Assembly: GCA_029582165.1 (NCBI GenBank)
Contig: CM055871.1
Span: forward strand, 54,652,112 to 54,716,111
Direction of reading: 5' to 3'
DNA: 64,000 bases
From: Portulaca oleracea
Lineage: Eukaryota; Streptophyta; Magnoliopsida; Caryophyllales; Portulacaceae
Of this stretch, positions 35,420 to 48,900 are shown piece by piece. Position 1 is the first letter of the stretch. Each line of letters begins with the position of its first letter. Position numbers and translations under genes: made by a program. The notes beneath the pieces were generated by a model. The model did no database searches and was not told where the DNA came from. It saw only the letters and a program-made list of their open reading frames with translations.

Positions 35420-38400
35420 TCAAGCATGGCAAGCCCCCTCTTGTTCTTCCTCAACCTCATAACCCTCGTTGGCAAGCCACTTGTCCTTGTAGGTGTACCA
35501 CTTCGCAAACACCAAGTACACCAAAAAGTTAGCCACACTTAGCCCCACCAACAACCAGTAGAAGTAGTCCAACCTCCCCTTGTTCAAGTCGTCGGCGATC
35601 CACGGTCGTGTGTGCGCCGTGAGCTTCTGCACAACGGTCACTAAAATCGAGCTAACGAAAAACCCTAGCGAAAGCGTGCTCAGAAACAGCCCGGTACTCA
35701 TGGTCTTCATCCCCTTGGGACACTCCCTCAGGAAGAAGTCGAGCTGGCCGATGTACGTGAACGCCTCGCCCGCCCCCACGAAGAAGAACTGCGGGATCAG
35801 CCAGAACACGCTCATGGGGACAACCCTGGGCGACCCGTGGACATGGGCTGTGTGCAGGCGCTTGATTTCGACGAGCGCCGCGGACAACATGGCCAGCATG
35901 GACAGGACAAGGCCCACCCCGATCCGCTGGAGCGGGGTGAGCCCCTGGGGATTGTGGAGGAGGCGGGCGGCGATGGGGACCACCATGCGGTCGTAGATTG
36001 GGACTGTGAGGAGGATGCTCCCTACGAAGAAGACGGTTAAGGAGGCGGCCGGAATTTCAAAGGAGGGTCCGATGTGGCGGTCCAGGGTGGTGGCCTGGGA
36101 GACGGAGAAGGTGGTCATCTGGGCGTAGATCGTCCAGAAGATGATCGTGGTCGCCCAGATCGGGAGCATACGGAGGACCAGCTTGACTTCTTCGACGTCG
36201 GTTAGGGTTGCGATGCGCCACTTGTTGAACTTGGTGGTTGCGATTGGCATCTCGGGATCCTTGATTGCTGCCTTGTCCAAAAATCTATAGACAAGTTGTA
36301 ATTAATATGTTATTGGAATTATCAAATAAATATACAATAAAAAAATGAGAAAAGTTTGTTAAAAAGTCATATATAAAACAACCAAAGCTGTTGATTAATA
36401 TGATTAACCCTAAGTTTGGACCAAAATTATATGTAAATGAAAACTATCCAACTTGTCCAATGATGTTTGAACTCGAACTTGAAGATATTAGGTACAAAAT
36501 TATAAAGGGCTAATGTTAGCCAAAAAGACATGTTTTATTCCTAAGGGGGCATCCTAGCTAGGAGGATGCAAATTCTATCACCTACTATACTGAATATCAA
36601 TTGTGAGTACACAAAAAGTATAAATCAAACATTATTTTCTTTTCATGATAAGTTAGTGCATGAACTAAACATGTGTCGTGAGTTGTTGGAAGTTCTTAGG
36701 ATTGATCAATAACTAACTTTCAACTCGAGTATCAGATTCAAAGTGTGTGATTAAGAGATATGATTAGACTTCATATTACAAAAAGAAAAAAAGGTATGAG
36801 GACATGCATGGTCGTTATTTTTGGTAGGTATACAAGCTGAGTAAGAGATACTGAAGACGAAAAACTTTTAAGAAACTCTCAAAAGCCACACAAAAACCTA
36901 CGTACGTTAGTTAGACTAATAATTTACAGTATATGAGAAAAAAAAACGAGAAATCAGAAAATGACCTGAATTGCTTGCTATGTGCTAGCCTTTGCTTCAT
37001 CTTCATCTTCGAACCATCAACCAAATCATCCACATTGAAAAGGAGAGACGAATCTGAGGGCAATTCCATGCGTCTTTTTCTCCAAGCTGCGACGAAAACC
37101 GCGGCTATCTGTGTCAACGGACTCCCAACCAGTTTCTTGAAACGGTACCGTTTGGTGCCACATAGGAAGATCACAAGGGCTAACATAATCGCACAGGCAC
37201 ATATGCCATAACCCCATTGTCTGCCCATGTTGTCTTGGATGTACACCAACACTGTCACTGCCGCGAGCGACCCTATGCTTATGAAGAAGAAGAACCAGTT
37301 GAAGAACTTGGTCATTTGGAGTCTCTCCTCTTTGTTTGAGTCGTCGAACTGGTCTGAACCGAACCCTGATACGCTCGACTTGAGCCCACCGGTCCCTAGG
37401 GCAGTTAGGTATAGAGCCAGGTACAGGACCCCGAGCTGGGTCTCTGTCGCCGGAGCGCATGCGTCCGAGTTGGCCGCACATGGTGGTGGCCTGAGCTTCG
37501 GGATCATGGTTGATATGGCTAGTAGGGCCACACCCTGATAAGGTTGACAACAGTTATAGTATCAAACATGTTCATACAATAATTAACTGTCGTAAGTTCA
37601 TGTTTTTCTTGGAGGTAAATAAGATGTAAGCCCGGTTGTATAAGTGTTGGTAGGTAAATAATGTTAGTAAGATAATCACATCAGTCACATCATTTAAACA
37701 TATAAATTTTTAAATATATAATTTACCATTTTCAATAAGATAATATGGTTGTATGAATAAGGTAAGTCAGATTACTTATTATATGAATTTTTGAATGTAT
37801 ATTATGTAAGATATTTTAAGTACGTAGTGTAAGTAAAAAAGATAAAGTAAGGATAGATAATGTAAAATAGCGTAAGGTAAGGCCTTATAAACTATGTACT
37901 TATAAAACATATAAATAAAAATAATTTTATATACTTTATAAGTGTAATAGTGATGCTCGTGAGATATATTCTTTTAACAATTTGGGAAAATAATTATTGA
38001 AACCCTGGTAAGAAGATGCATATGTTATTAAGAAACTTAAAATCATACATCCAATGATTACGTTTTTTATACGTAAATTCTCAGTAGCTAAAGAACACAC
38101 ATCATGCATATGCGTTCTTTATTTCTGAGGTAGCCCTATCATTAAACATTTCATAGTTGAAATATTCTAATTTAAGTGGGTGGAGAATTATTGGAGTAAT
38201 TAGAGAATATTTGCTAGAAGACTTCTTCATCATTTTAAAAAGGGTTTTCATGTACTTTCCTATGGAATCTTTGATTAAACTTTGATTTCTGAATTTTGGA
38301 GTTCATTATTAACTTTGATTGCACCAGAAATATCTATTTAGACTTATTAACACCAAGATAAAAGAAAATGGAGCTTAAATTTGCTTCCACAATAAATGTG

Positions 38401-40512
38401 TGTTTTATTAATTTTTCTACTTGAAAATTCAAGGGTTATCTATATATTCAGACTCTAAATCACAAAGTTACTTTTCTTCTTTCCTTTATTATAATGATAG
38501 GTAATAAAAAAGATGGTCCGCTATTTCTTATTATAAGAAAATAACTATTTCTGCCAACATGTACACCCTTTGCTATCTTTTGCTAACTGTTTAATATTTA
38601 TTATATCGGTAGATTTTTCTTCACTTAAACTTATTGTGATTAAACTTATTGTAACATATACTTTCATCTAAATTCATTTAGCTAAACATATTCTAAATCA
38701 TTTTGTTATGAACATATTACTCCAAAGGAACTTACTTTGTAAAACTAAATTGAAACAACATAATCTAACTGGGACAAATTTAATGATAAGACTTGTCAGT
38801 ATTAGTTAATTATTATTTAATTTATTCTAAGAAAGATTTTCAAAACAAAGCACCCAAAAAGAACTAAAGCAAGAAAGAAAGTGGGGGCCATACCGATGCT
38901 TGCACTGTGGCAAAGATGGCAATGGTTAGATACCTGTTCATTAATCCACAAACGAGTAAATTAAAAAATAAAAAAGATTTAAGTGTGTGACTATTGAATA
39001 TTCTGAAAGATTCTAATGGATGCAAAATAGTAGTATTCCATATTTTCACTCTACATACTACTTGATTATCCCAAACAAAACCTTTGACTTTCTTGTAATA
39101 ATTTTGGTTAAACATGATTTATCATCAATATCAAATCGTATTTAAGATCAAATAACTTGATTTTATCCTTAAACTGACAAACACGCAATTCATGAAATGA
39201 CAAAACAAGCGCCAAAGCCCGACCCAAATGACCTGAATGTGGCCAAATGTTAGCCACGTACTAATCAACACTCAAATGAACTGATGAGTCATTTTTTTAA
39301 GATCAACCAAATATGATATTTTAACAAATCTGACAAGCATGACTCATCAACTGCAAGGAACATCAACAGAAAGAATAAAAACGTACCGGCCAAGGAAGGT
39401 GTCAGCAACAAACCCACCAAGGAGACACAACATGAAAGAAGTGCCCATAAAATTAGTGACAGTATTAGCAGATGCAGCATTGCCAAGGTGCATGACTCCT
39501 GTCAAATACGTGACCAAATTCACAGCAATTCCAAGTGTTGTCAACCTCTCACATGCCTCTCCTCCTGCCAACAAAAATTTCAGCAAAACAACTCTAAAAC
39601 ATTCCTACATACTAGCATACATACATATATCTTCTTTCCGTTAAAGTTGGGTGAAATAAAGTTACGCAGAAAGTTACAAATATATGTAATATTCTATAGA
39701 AAAAAAGGTTTTTGGATGATAATAGACCAATCTTTGGGGGTGTTGGATTGTAATATACCAATCTTTATTATTGGACAATAATATCCTTGACCTTTATATC
39801 TGGGTGACATTATTATACCAACAGTAATTAAGGGGGTGGTGAACCGGTCTCCATGCGCATTAACCTGACTGGCGAAGGGAAAGAAACTATACCAAGCCAA
39901 TAACTTCATTAACCCCTTAGTTTTTCTCACTAACCCACATTACAAGACATTGGTTGGTTGTGTTTCACGTCAGTACGAAGACCGATTCACTATCCCGTTA
40001 GTCACTTTGTTAGGGCCGATTTTTTTTTAAATGGGGGTTAGTGACAAAAACGGAGGGGTTAACGGGATTATTGAGCAAGAAAGCCGATTATTTTCCCTCC
40101 GCCTGTCGAGTCAGAATCGACACCGGTTAACCAGTCATCACCCCCTTAGTCACTATTGGTAAAATAATCTCATCAAGTATAAAGGTCAGGGATATTATTG
40201 TCCAATAGTAAAGGTCGGTATATTACAATCCAATACCCACAAAAGTCAGTACATTATCATCCAATATCCAAAAAAAATACGTAACTACGATGGAAATATA
40301 AAAGTATTTCAAGTAACTTTTGGTTAATTATCGGTAAATTAGGTAGGGTTATCAACAAAGGAAAGAACTATAAGTAGATTGGAGTAAGTACCTAAGATCA
40401 TAGCAGCACTTTTCCAACCACCAGTTTTAGAAACAACTGCTGGTCGACCTTTGCAATCCCATGCATCAGAAACTATCATTTCTTCACTTTTTACTTCCAT
40501 AGTACTGCTCAT
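35420..40512 (-). CDS. NPF6.3: NPF6.3/NRT1.1-like transporter, downstream paralog (5 exons, 590 aa)
   Basis: Minus-strand exons: 40512-40392, 39564-39387, 38933-38894, 37534-36966, 36284-35420 (TGA). The phases join perfectly, giving 590 aa, the length of Arabidopsis NRT1.1. The family has 12 membrane helices and couples anion uptake to protons. Seen: ExxER motif (EACER, about 43-47) in helix 1; RYLT with Thr103, equivalent to the CHL1 phosphosite Thr101; Lys165 in GGLKSSVSGFGSDQF; Glu476 in GAGEAFTYIGQ; ECPKGMKTMSTG near the end. Odd: FWTIYAQ has Tyr356 where NRT1.1 has His356, the nitrate ligand. Start: the position matching the paralog's ATG is GTG here, so the first usable ATG is 40512. 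Its tandem neighbour (42999-48961) has the same exon plan. Inference: functional plasma-membrane anion transporter, perhaps with altered nitrate/chloride preference. Confidence 0.93.
39707..40269. mobile_element. Long-TIR (Mutator-like) foldback MITE in intron 1 of the downstream NPF6.3 paralog
   Basis: Left arm 39707-about 39845 and right arm about 40130-40269 are imperfect inverted copies of each other for about 140 bp (shared words include GGATTGTAATATACC and ATTGGACAATAATATCC). There is no transposase. Flanks are A-rich on both sides, so a 9-bp duplication cannot be defined. It accounts for most of the size difference between this 827-bp intron and the 123-bp intron of the paralog. Confidence 0.7.
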
Positions 40513-40648
40513 AGTAGGAGCCACTTTTTCCTCTCTCTCTGTCTTTTGTATTGTTTCTTTTTTTTTACTAAATTCTTGTTTACTACTTCTCAGTTATTGG
40601 AGAAGAGAGCGAGAGAGAGGGGGTAAGGAGTGTGAAGGAAGAGGGGGG

Positions 40649-40657
40649 TTTTTATAG
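40649..40657 (-). promoter_or_regulatory. TATA box of the downstream NPF6.3 paralog
   Basis: On the minus strand CTATAAAAA lies about 140 bases upstream of the ATG at 40512, followed by a CT-rich leader (seen as GA repeats at 40601-40623). The same arrangement precedes the paralog, so the core promoter was copied with the gene. Confidence 0.65.
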
Positions 40658-40784
40658 GAGGAGCCAAGCACTTTGTACCATTGGATAATAGCATTATAGA
40701 TTATTCACCTTTTCTTCTTTTTCTTTTCGTCTTCTTCCAGGGGAAATATGCCCATATGACAGTGATTATTAGACCTACATATGG

Positions 40785-41040
40785 ATGAATTGGTTTAGGT
40801 CCGGGTCGACATTGAGTTAACAAATTCGGTTTGATTCAGGTATAGGTTCGGATTGGTGTTGATTTTGAGTGAGTCTTATTCGGGTGAGATTCTTTTCGAT
40901 TGCGTTCTGGTTTAATTTTGAGTCATTAATTAGGGATGGATCTTAATCTGGTCACCGGGTTGGTTTCGGCTCGGGTTTGAGTCATGATACCATCTTCCAT
41001 TCGAGTGTCAACCCATCACGTAATACCGTCATCGAGTTAG
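40785..41040. other. GGGT/TTCGG-rich MITE-like sequence upstream of the downstream NPF copy
   Basis: Rich in GGTCCGGGTCG, GGTTCGGATTGG and CGGGTTGGTTTCGG words like other degenerate elements in the window, but ends are not defined. It lies just upstream of the TATA box and may form part of the distal promoter. Confidence 0.3.
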
Positions 41041-41215
41041 TCATCGCCAAAATCGTTTCAGGTGTATTATTGTCCAACATCCCCAAAGTATAGTATATTA
41101 TTGTCAAAGAAAAAAATTCAGTGCATTATTATCTAATATCTCCAAAGTAAAGTATATTATCGTCCAAAAACCTTTATGAAAAATATAAATAAATAATTAT
41201 TTTGATATAATTATT

Positions 41216-41820
41216 GTGTGTGCAGACCAAGTAGGTAGAAAGGAGAGGAACGCCAGAAGGAGACGCTACCATTGTGGCCCAAGCGCTCCTAGCATCTTGA
41301 ACAGAGGGCTGAGAAAGTATGACGCTACCATAGTCAATTCACGCGCTCCCAGCGCCTATGGAGCTCGCCCTCGCCTCACTTGTTCTGGGTGCCACCAGCG
41401 TTTGACTAGGCGCTCCCAGCGCCTTGTCCAGAACCCACTCAATGTGTCACGCTGCCAGCATTTCTATGGCGATGTCCATGGCAGTCTTGGGCCTTGCTCA
41501 CGTCTAGAAGCCTGACGTTTTGTGGTGAGTTTCCTTATTATTATGACTTAGGGTTTTCCTAAATTCTCTTATATACCTCTAGTATAAATTGGGGTCATAT
41601 CCTTCCCCTAAATCATCAAGTGAGATGGAGAGAAAACACAACCCGTGTAATTGTAATCCTCCTATTACTAGTGCATCGATTCCGTGGTTTTTTCCCGCTT
41701 TGGGTTTTTTCCACGTTAAGCCTCTGGTATCAAATTTCTTTTTTTTTCCCGCTCTTATCTTTCATTGTTTGTGGTTGTTTGAGTGCTCTTCGATCCTAAC
41801 AATTATTTATAAATTGTAAT
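41216..41820 (+). mobile_element. LTR-like segment with a GC-rich palindromic repeat block
   Basis: 41216-41520 carries repeated ACGCTACCAT and GCGCTCCCAGCGCC units (GGCGCTCCCAGCGCC is a near palindrome). It is followed by a TATA-like AGTATAAATTGGGG at about 41581 and an R/U5-like end (CCGTGGTTTTTTCCCGC, TTTTTTCCACG). This order resembles a copia LTR. No PBS or internal region follows. Open frames here have no family resemblance. Confidence 0.45.
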
Positions 41821-41885
41821 AATCGTCAAAGTGAAAAATATTTTTATAATGACTTAAATATACTTAAATTTAACTTTATGAGTTA

Positions 41886-42162
41886 CTCCCTCCGTCCCCA
41901 AAAATTTGTCTCATATTCCTTTTAAGGACGTCCCAAAATTAATGTCTACTTTCTATATATGGAATGTAGAAAAATATGAAGTTCCCAAAATGCCCTTCAA
42001 TTACTTCCTTTATTTCCAAGGATTCTTCTAGACATAGACTTGAATTTTAAATTTTTGGCTCCAAATTAATTAAGAGTAGTATAGGTATTTCATAATATTT
42101 CATTAACAAGTCTTAAAATTCATGAAAAGTTAAAGAGGACAAATTTTTTAGGACGGAGGGAG
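41886..42162. mobile_element. Stowaway MITE between the two NPF genes
   Basis: TA duplications at 41884-41885 and 42163-42164 flank termini CTCCCTCCGTCCCCAAAAAT and, inverse, CTCCCTCCGTCCTAAAAAAT. Non-coding. Confidence 0.85.
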
Positions 42163-42985
42163 TATTTAAATGAAATACAAGATGATTATTAACTATCTTA
42201 CGTCAAGATGTTTTACATTTTGCTTTATTATAGTAATAGCTACTTTCAAAACAATATAATCTTGCAAGTGTGACAAAGACATATTGATAATAATCTATTG
42301 CTAAATTGTTGCGTTCTAAACCTTAAATAGTGAAAGTTCACTGTTGTTGTGTTATATGACTCCATTTGTTGCACGATAATAACCAATTCATATTCCTAAT
42401 AACAATTCCATGCATTTTACCCTTAATAATAGTTAATATATACCAAAATAATGATTCATCACTTTTGTATATATTTATATTTATATGTATGTAAATAATG
42501 TAAAAGTTTTAGAAGTGGGCTCTGTAATGTAAACTCAGGAATACTAAACCTCTGGCAGGCCCAAGATAGAGCTTTGGAAGTGTTTTCTCTAGTTGGGACT
42601 TTACATAGTGAAGAAGCATGCACTTGCAGAAAGGGTCAATGACCTTAGGATGATAAGCCTTTGTTATATGGCTATCAAACCCTGGCTAAGTGTTTGTTCA
42701 ACATCATTATAAGAACTTCCTGTTGCTAGTTATGAGGGTTGCATGCAGGTAGATTAAGTTTACAAAGAGTGACAATCTTGAGAAAATATTATTACTCTGG
42801 CAACTTTTTGCCATGGCTTTTTTCCCCTACATATGAAAAGGTTACAATATATATATACTATCATGCCATTAGTTACATCATAATCCCTCGCAGAAAAAAG
42901 AAGTGATCGAGCACAATCAAAATTCTAGGGAAAGTGCCTAAAAAAATCAGAGAAACACAACCCTAATCTTCCTTCCATACTTAAA
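42163..42985. other. Intergenic spacer, 3' flank of the upstream NPF copy
   Basis: AT-rich with no recognised element. The right end would be the 3' UTR of the minus-strand NPF gene. Confidence 0.5.
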
Positions 42986-42998
42986 AAACTTATTAAAG

Positions 42999-45900
42999 CT
43001 AAGCATGACAAGCTCCCTCTTGTTCCTCCACCTCAAACCCTTCCTCAGCCAGCCAATTATCCTTATACCTGTACCACTTTGCAAACACCAAATACACTCC
43101 AAGATTCACCAGACTCAACCCTGCTAACAACCAGTAGAAGTAGTCCAACCTCCCCTTGTTCAAATTATCCGCGATCCACGGCCTTGTTCGGGTAAGCTGG
43201 TCCACGACAGCCACAAGGATCGAGCTCACGAAGAACCCCAGCGAGAGCGTGCTCAGAAACAGCCCCGTGCTCATGGTCTTCATCCCCTTGGGACACTCCC
43301 TCAGGAAGAAATCGAGCTGGCCGATGTAAGTGAACGCCTCACCCGCCCCCACGAAGAAGAACTGTGGAATCAGCCAGAATACGCTCATGGGGACAACCCC
43401 GGTCGAGCCGTGGACATGGGCCGTGTGCAGCCTCTTGATCTCGACGAATGCCGCGGACACCATGGCCAGGACCGAAAACCCTAGCCCCACCCCGATCCGT
43501 TGGAGCGGGGTCAGCCCCTGGGGGTTGTTGAGGAGGCGGGCCGTGACGGGGACCACCACGCGGTCGTAGACCGGGACCGTGAGGAGGATGCTCCCCACGA
43601 AGAAGACGGTTAGGGATGCCGCGGGGATTTCAAAGGACGGTCCGATGTGGCGGTCCATGGTGGTGGCTTGGGAGACGGAGAAGGTGGTCATCTGGGCGTA
43701 GATCGTCCAGAAGATGATGGTGGTCGCCCAGATCGGGAGCATGCGGATGACTAGCTTCACTTCTTCCACGTCGGTTAGGGTTGATAGGGTCCATTTGTTC
43801 ACCTTGGTGATGGGTTCTTGAGTGTTAGGTTCCTTGATTGCTGCCTTGTCTAAGAACCTGAAATTTTTGTTATTGTTTTGTTAGATGTGTATTTATTTAA
43901 CATAGGATTTGACCATACAGTTCAATCTAGGGGAGTAAAGGAGCATTGTGGAGCCCGAGTCGACCTTCGCTCGGGCTCAACTCAGTCAGAAAAAACTCAG
44001 CTCAAAATTCAGAACAAAGATATTAAATTTCTAAATATCTGTCAACTAACTAGAGAATAATAGTTTTTTGTATGATAGTACTTAATCGAGTAGAGTATAA
44101 ACATTAGCGTCAGAATTATACGAAACATAATAAAAATATTAAAGGAAAGTAACAAATTTATGACATAATATTAAGTTTTAAACCTCTCAATTAATATATT
44201 ATATTCATTGAATATAATTTACAAACTAGCTGAAATATTTAACTAGAGTTTTACTGAGCCGAGCGACCCAAACTCAGACCTGGCTCGATAGACAGTCAAG
44301 CCAAGCCAAGCTTTGGTCAGATGAAACTTGAACTAAGCGGCTTGCAAGCTGGCTCGGTATCCTAGTTCAATTATTGTAGGTCATGAAGCAGATGAATTGA
44401 ACCAAATACAAAAAGTAGTATGCAGTGCAGCAGATACGAACACATAAAAGTGTAATCATCTTTGTATAAAGCTGGTTGTAATAAACAACTGCAAACTATA
44501 AGCAAGTTGTGTGTATTGAATATACTTAAAAATATGACGCAGAGAAACAAAATTATAAGAGGCAGAGCATGTGTATATAATAACTCCTAAACTTCCAAAG
44601 ATCCAATCAACATCTATCTGTTTCTTTTTGTTGTTTTGCATGCCATGAATAAAATGGTGTACCCCTTTTTGGACCACCCTATTGCCCATTGTTTTCATTT
44701 AACACTCAAAACACACTTGCATGCTCATATGGTAGATATACAAGACAAATTCAGTTGCACTCAAACTTGGCTAAGAATACCATCTTGCCTTAAACTACAT
44801 GGACCAAAAACCAAGCACCTCGAAATCTCAAAATCTCGCTCAAGCAAGATATGGACGGGTCGAATGTAGCAGCCAACTAAAACCTAAAGTTGCTAATTAG
44901 TGGTGCGTTTGGTAGTTTTTGGGAGAAATATTTCACGTGAAAGACTTTCCTTAGACCCCCTTGAAAAACTATTTACTTAGCATAATAGTGAAATAATGGG
45001 TCCACACTAAAACTTTTTATCTATTTGTCACAATCAAATGTAAGAAAGTTTATCCTCTTAGGAAAATTCATCAACTTTTTTCAGAAAAATTTGGGAACCA
45101 AATCCAGCAGAGATGATTTTAAATTCTCATAGTGAAGGGAATATTATCATGAGTTTGATTAATATAAAATGAGATGTAAAATATGTAGATGAGTGGATGT
45201 GTTGATTGGGATTAGGAAACAAGAACATGATTAGTTAAGACTAAAAGTGAATTAATTAATGATTTAAATAATGATAAAGCTAAGCACTGAATCATCAAGA
45301 TCCGGTTCAATCAATCAATGAATAAATAAGGTCAATAATAATGAGGACATGAAATTAATTTCCAAGCTGGCTGACCAATCAGAGAAGGGCTGTCCACAAT
45401 CATGGGGAGCGACCAACGTACCTTTTATTTATTTTGTTGTCATCTAAATTCTACTGTTAATAACAAATCATAGAGATCTTTACTTCTATATATATATGTA
45501 TATATTAAAAAGACATTTCACCCCCCCCCCCCCCAAATTAAGGGTGCATTATTGATCAAATGATCGACTGTATATATATATTTGGTCGAGTCACCGCGGT
45601 TTAAGAATTTTCATGATTTGATTTAAACAAAGTGCAATAGAAAGCTTATAATTAAATTTGATCGATATTCATAGTGAAAAAATTAAAATTAACAAATTAA
45701 TCTTCATCCTACTCACCCCATTTCTTCTTAATTATTGCTTAAAGTACTCTGTTTCATAAACTTTGACAGTTAATTTTTCAATATATAATGATTTAACATA
45801 TAAAACTACTATCACTAGATTTGGAATAAAAAATACGGTTACAAAAAATATAATATCATATTTTAGATAAAATATAATATGAAGAGTTACCAATCTAAGA

Positions 45901-48900
45901 CGGAGTGACAATTAATTCAAATGGATGAAATATTTTCTTACAAACTCAAACATATATATAACAATATTAGCAACCTATGCCAATATAGCAAAACTTTCCT
46001 TTTTAATATTGAGTAATTATCCTTCTTATATATAAAAATATCCAAATAATAATGAATCGGTACAAATCAAATCGATGTGAAAGATCCATTTATCAGTGTG
46101 TAAAAACGAAAAGTTTAAAACCTAAATCTTACAAAAATCTATAAAATTCATTTCAATCAATTGTCAAAGACCCATCAATAATTTCATACTTAAAATAAGT
46201 TAGCTCTATATATATATGTGAAGGAGCAGGTAACAGGTAGCTAGGAAACTATACCCAACAACATGCATGGTCTTGTGTTTTAGTTGAGAACATGCCGAAT
46301 AAGAGATAGCGACAACCCATGTACAAACTTTCATAAGTTACGCAATAACCCAAGTAAAGCTAACAAAAATTAGACAAATAATTGAAGAGGAAAAAAAAGA
46401 CGAAAATGACCTGAATTGCTTGCTATGTGGTAGCCTTTGCTTCATCTTCTTAGATGACCCATCAACCAAATCTTCCACATTGAAAAGGAGAGACGAATCT
46501 GAGGGCAATTCCATACGTCTTTTTCTCCAAGCTGCGACAAAAACCGCGGCTATTTGTGTCAACGGACTCCCAACCAGTTTCTTAAAACGGTACCGTTTGG
46601 TGCCGCTTAGGAAGATCACGAGCGCGAACATGATTGCACAGGCACATATGCCATAACCCCATTGTCTACCCATGTTGTCTTGGATGTACACCAACACCGT
46701 CACGGCCGCGAGCGACCCTATGCTTATGAAGAAAAAGAACCAGTTGAAGAATGTGGTCATTTGGACCCGTTCTTCTTTGTTTGAATCGTCAAACTGGTCT
46801 GACCCGAACCCTGATACGCTCGACTTGAGCCCGCCGGTCCCTAGGGCGGTCAGGTATAGAGCCATGTACAGGACCCCGAGCTGGGTCTCCGTTGCTGGAG
46901 CGCATGCATCCGAGTTGGCCGGGCATGGCTGCGGTCGGAGGCTCGGGATTATGGTCGATATGGCTAGTAGGGCCACACCCTGATAAGGTTGAAACAATTT
47001 TTAATATCAAGTTGTTTCGTAGGACAAATTGTCATTTAAGATTATAGGACACTATAAAGGTAAAGATAGAATTAATAATTAGTTTGATATTGGAAATATA
47101 TAGAAATAAATATCATCAGGAAAAAAATAATTATGCCCAACACTTTTTTACCCTTTATGTAGAGGGAAGTTGTAAAGTTCTACATGAAAAGCGAAAAAGA
47201 TACATTAAGGAACCCTTAATCAAATCTTGCGGCTAATTAATAGTTATAAACTTTGCTTTTTATAACCAAAAAAGTTCTCATCAAATGGATTAACATATCA
47301 TTCATGTGCATTCTTGGTATCTTTCGCACCATTATTCACAGCATAGTCTCAATATTCTACCAAGTGGATGGACAATTATTGGACACTATTGCCAATTAAA
47401 AATACATTTCATGAACTTTTTATGGAATCTTTGGATAAAACTTTCCCAAATTTCAGTTTTAGAGTCAAGTGAGTGTAGGTCCAAAAGATTTTTATGTGTA
47501 GTTATTAACATTATGGCAGGTTATTAATGCTTAGTAAATTGGATAAGATTCAAAACAAACAACCATAAATGATAACACTAATTGAGATTAGCTATTATAA
47601 TATGAGATTTGGATATGTTAAATAAGGAGATGAGAGGTTACCGATGCTTGCACCGTGGCAAAGATGGCAATAGTAAGATACCTGTCCATTGATTGATTAC
47701 GGTCCAATTAGTAACTTAATTAGTATTCAATATTGATACGTAACTCAAAGATTAAAATAAATAAAAGCAAAAGGTACTTCCTCATGTCACGGGGGAAACC
47801 AATAGTAAACAAATTTTGAGATTCTTGAATATTCTCAAGGGTGAAGATTCTTATGGGTGAAAAGTACAGGTAAAATTAACTAGAGGGTTATTTTGGCCAA
47901 CACAAGCAACTTAATTTCAAGGACTATGATAAATTGATTGAAGTCACAAAGTGTGCCATCTTGACTGTTGACCTAATGTCTACACATGGCCAAACAACAT
48001 TTGGGTAGAAACCTTCGACTACACCCAAAACAAAGCAATATTTGTCCCAAAATATTCTCCATTTAACTAAAATTTTAATTTTTGATTTCTCAAAAATTAT
48101 AATGTGAAATTACTGTCAGATTGATATCCTACTAAAAATCTCAATGGTGTCAATTTTATATTTTAACTCATTATAATTTATGTGTAATGAATGGTCAAAA
48201 CTTAATCAAATAACCAAAATGATTTTGGGACGAACATAGTATTAAATAATTAATCCAAATCTAATGTCATAGGTTTAAAAAACCTTTCTTTAGACAAGGT
48301 AAATTTGGCCTCATCTATCAAGGCCATGATTCATTGACCCTAAAAATTTCACTGCAACATTCTACTACACCAGTTAAAATTAACCCAACTCAGCCTCCAA
48401 AAAATAAGAAACAAAAATTAACCAAACTCAAGTAACTCATTGAGGGTCTCACCAACCATATTTTACCATAACATTTAAATATTAATTTCACCATATCATT
48501 TAGACGAAGGAAATAAGTTATTACCTGCCCAGGAAAGAGTCGGCGACAAACCCACCAAGAAGACAGAGCATAAAAGAAGTGCCCATAAAATTAGTGACAG
48601 TATTAGCAGAAGCAGCATTGCCTAGATGCATAACACCAGTTAAATACGTCACCAAATTCACCGCTATCCCTAATGTTGTCAACCTCTCACATGCCTCTCC
48701 TCCTGCAAAATATTTACAGTCTCAATGTAAATAAAACTGTAAAAACATGCATCAGATAACTGTAAAAAAACTGAACCAAAAAATGAATCAAAGAAAAAAA
48801 GAAAGGAAAAGAAAAGAAAGAAGACCTAATATCATGGCAGCACTTTTCCAACCACCAGTTGTGGTTCGAACAGCTGGGCGGCCTTTGTAATCCCATGCAT

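Noticed and set aside
35580..36040. Plus-strand frames of 138 and 67 residues
   Set aside because: Shadows of NPF exon 5, which has the clear conserved protein on the minus strand.
37026..37550. Second minus-strand 174-residue frame and plus-strand frames around NPF exon 4
   Set aside because: Out of frame with the conserved transporter exon; composition reflects the real exon.
41216..41515. 99-residue plus-strand frame rich in Arg and Ser
   Set aside because: Produced by the GC-rich palindromic repeat block of an LTR-like segment.
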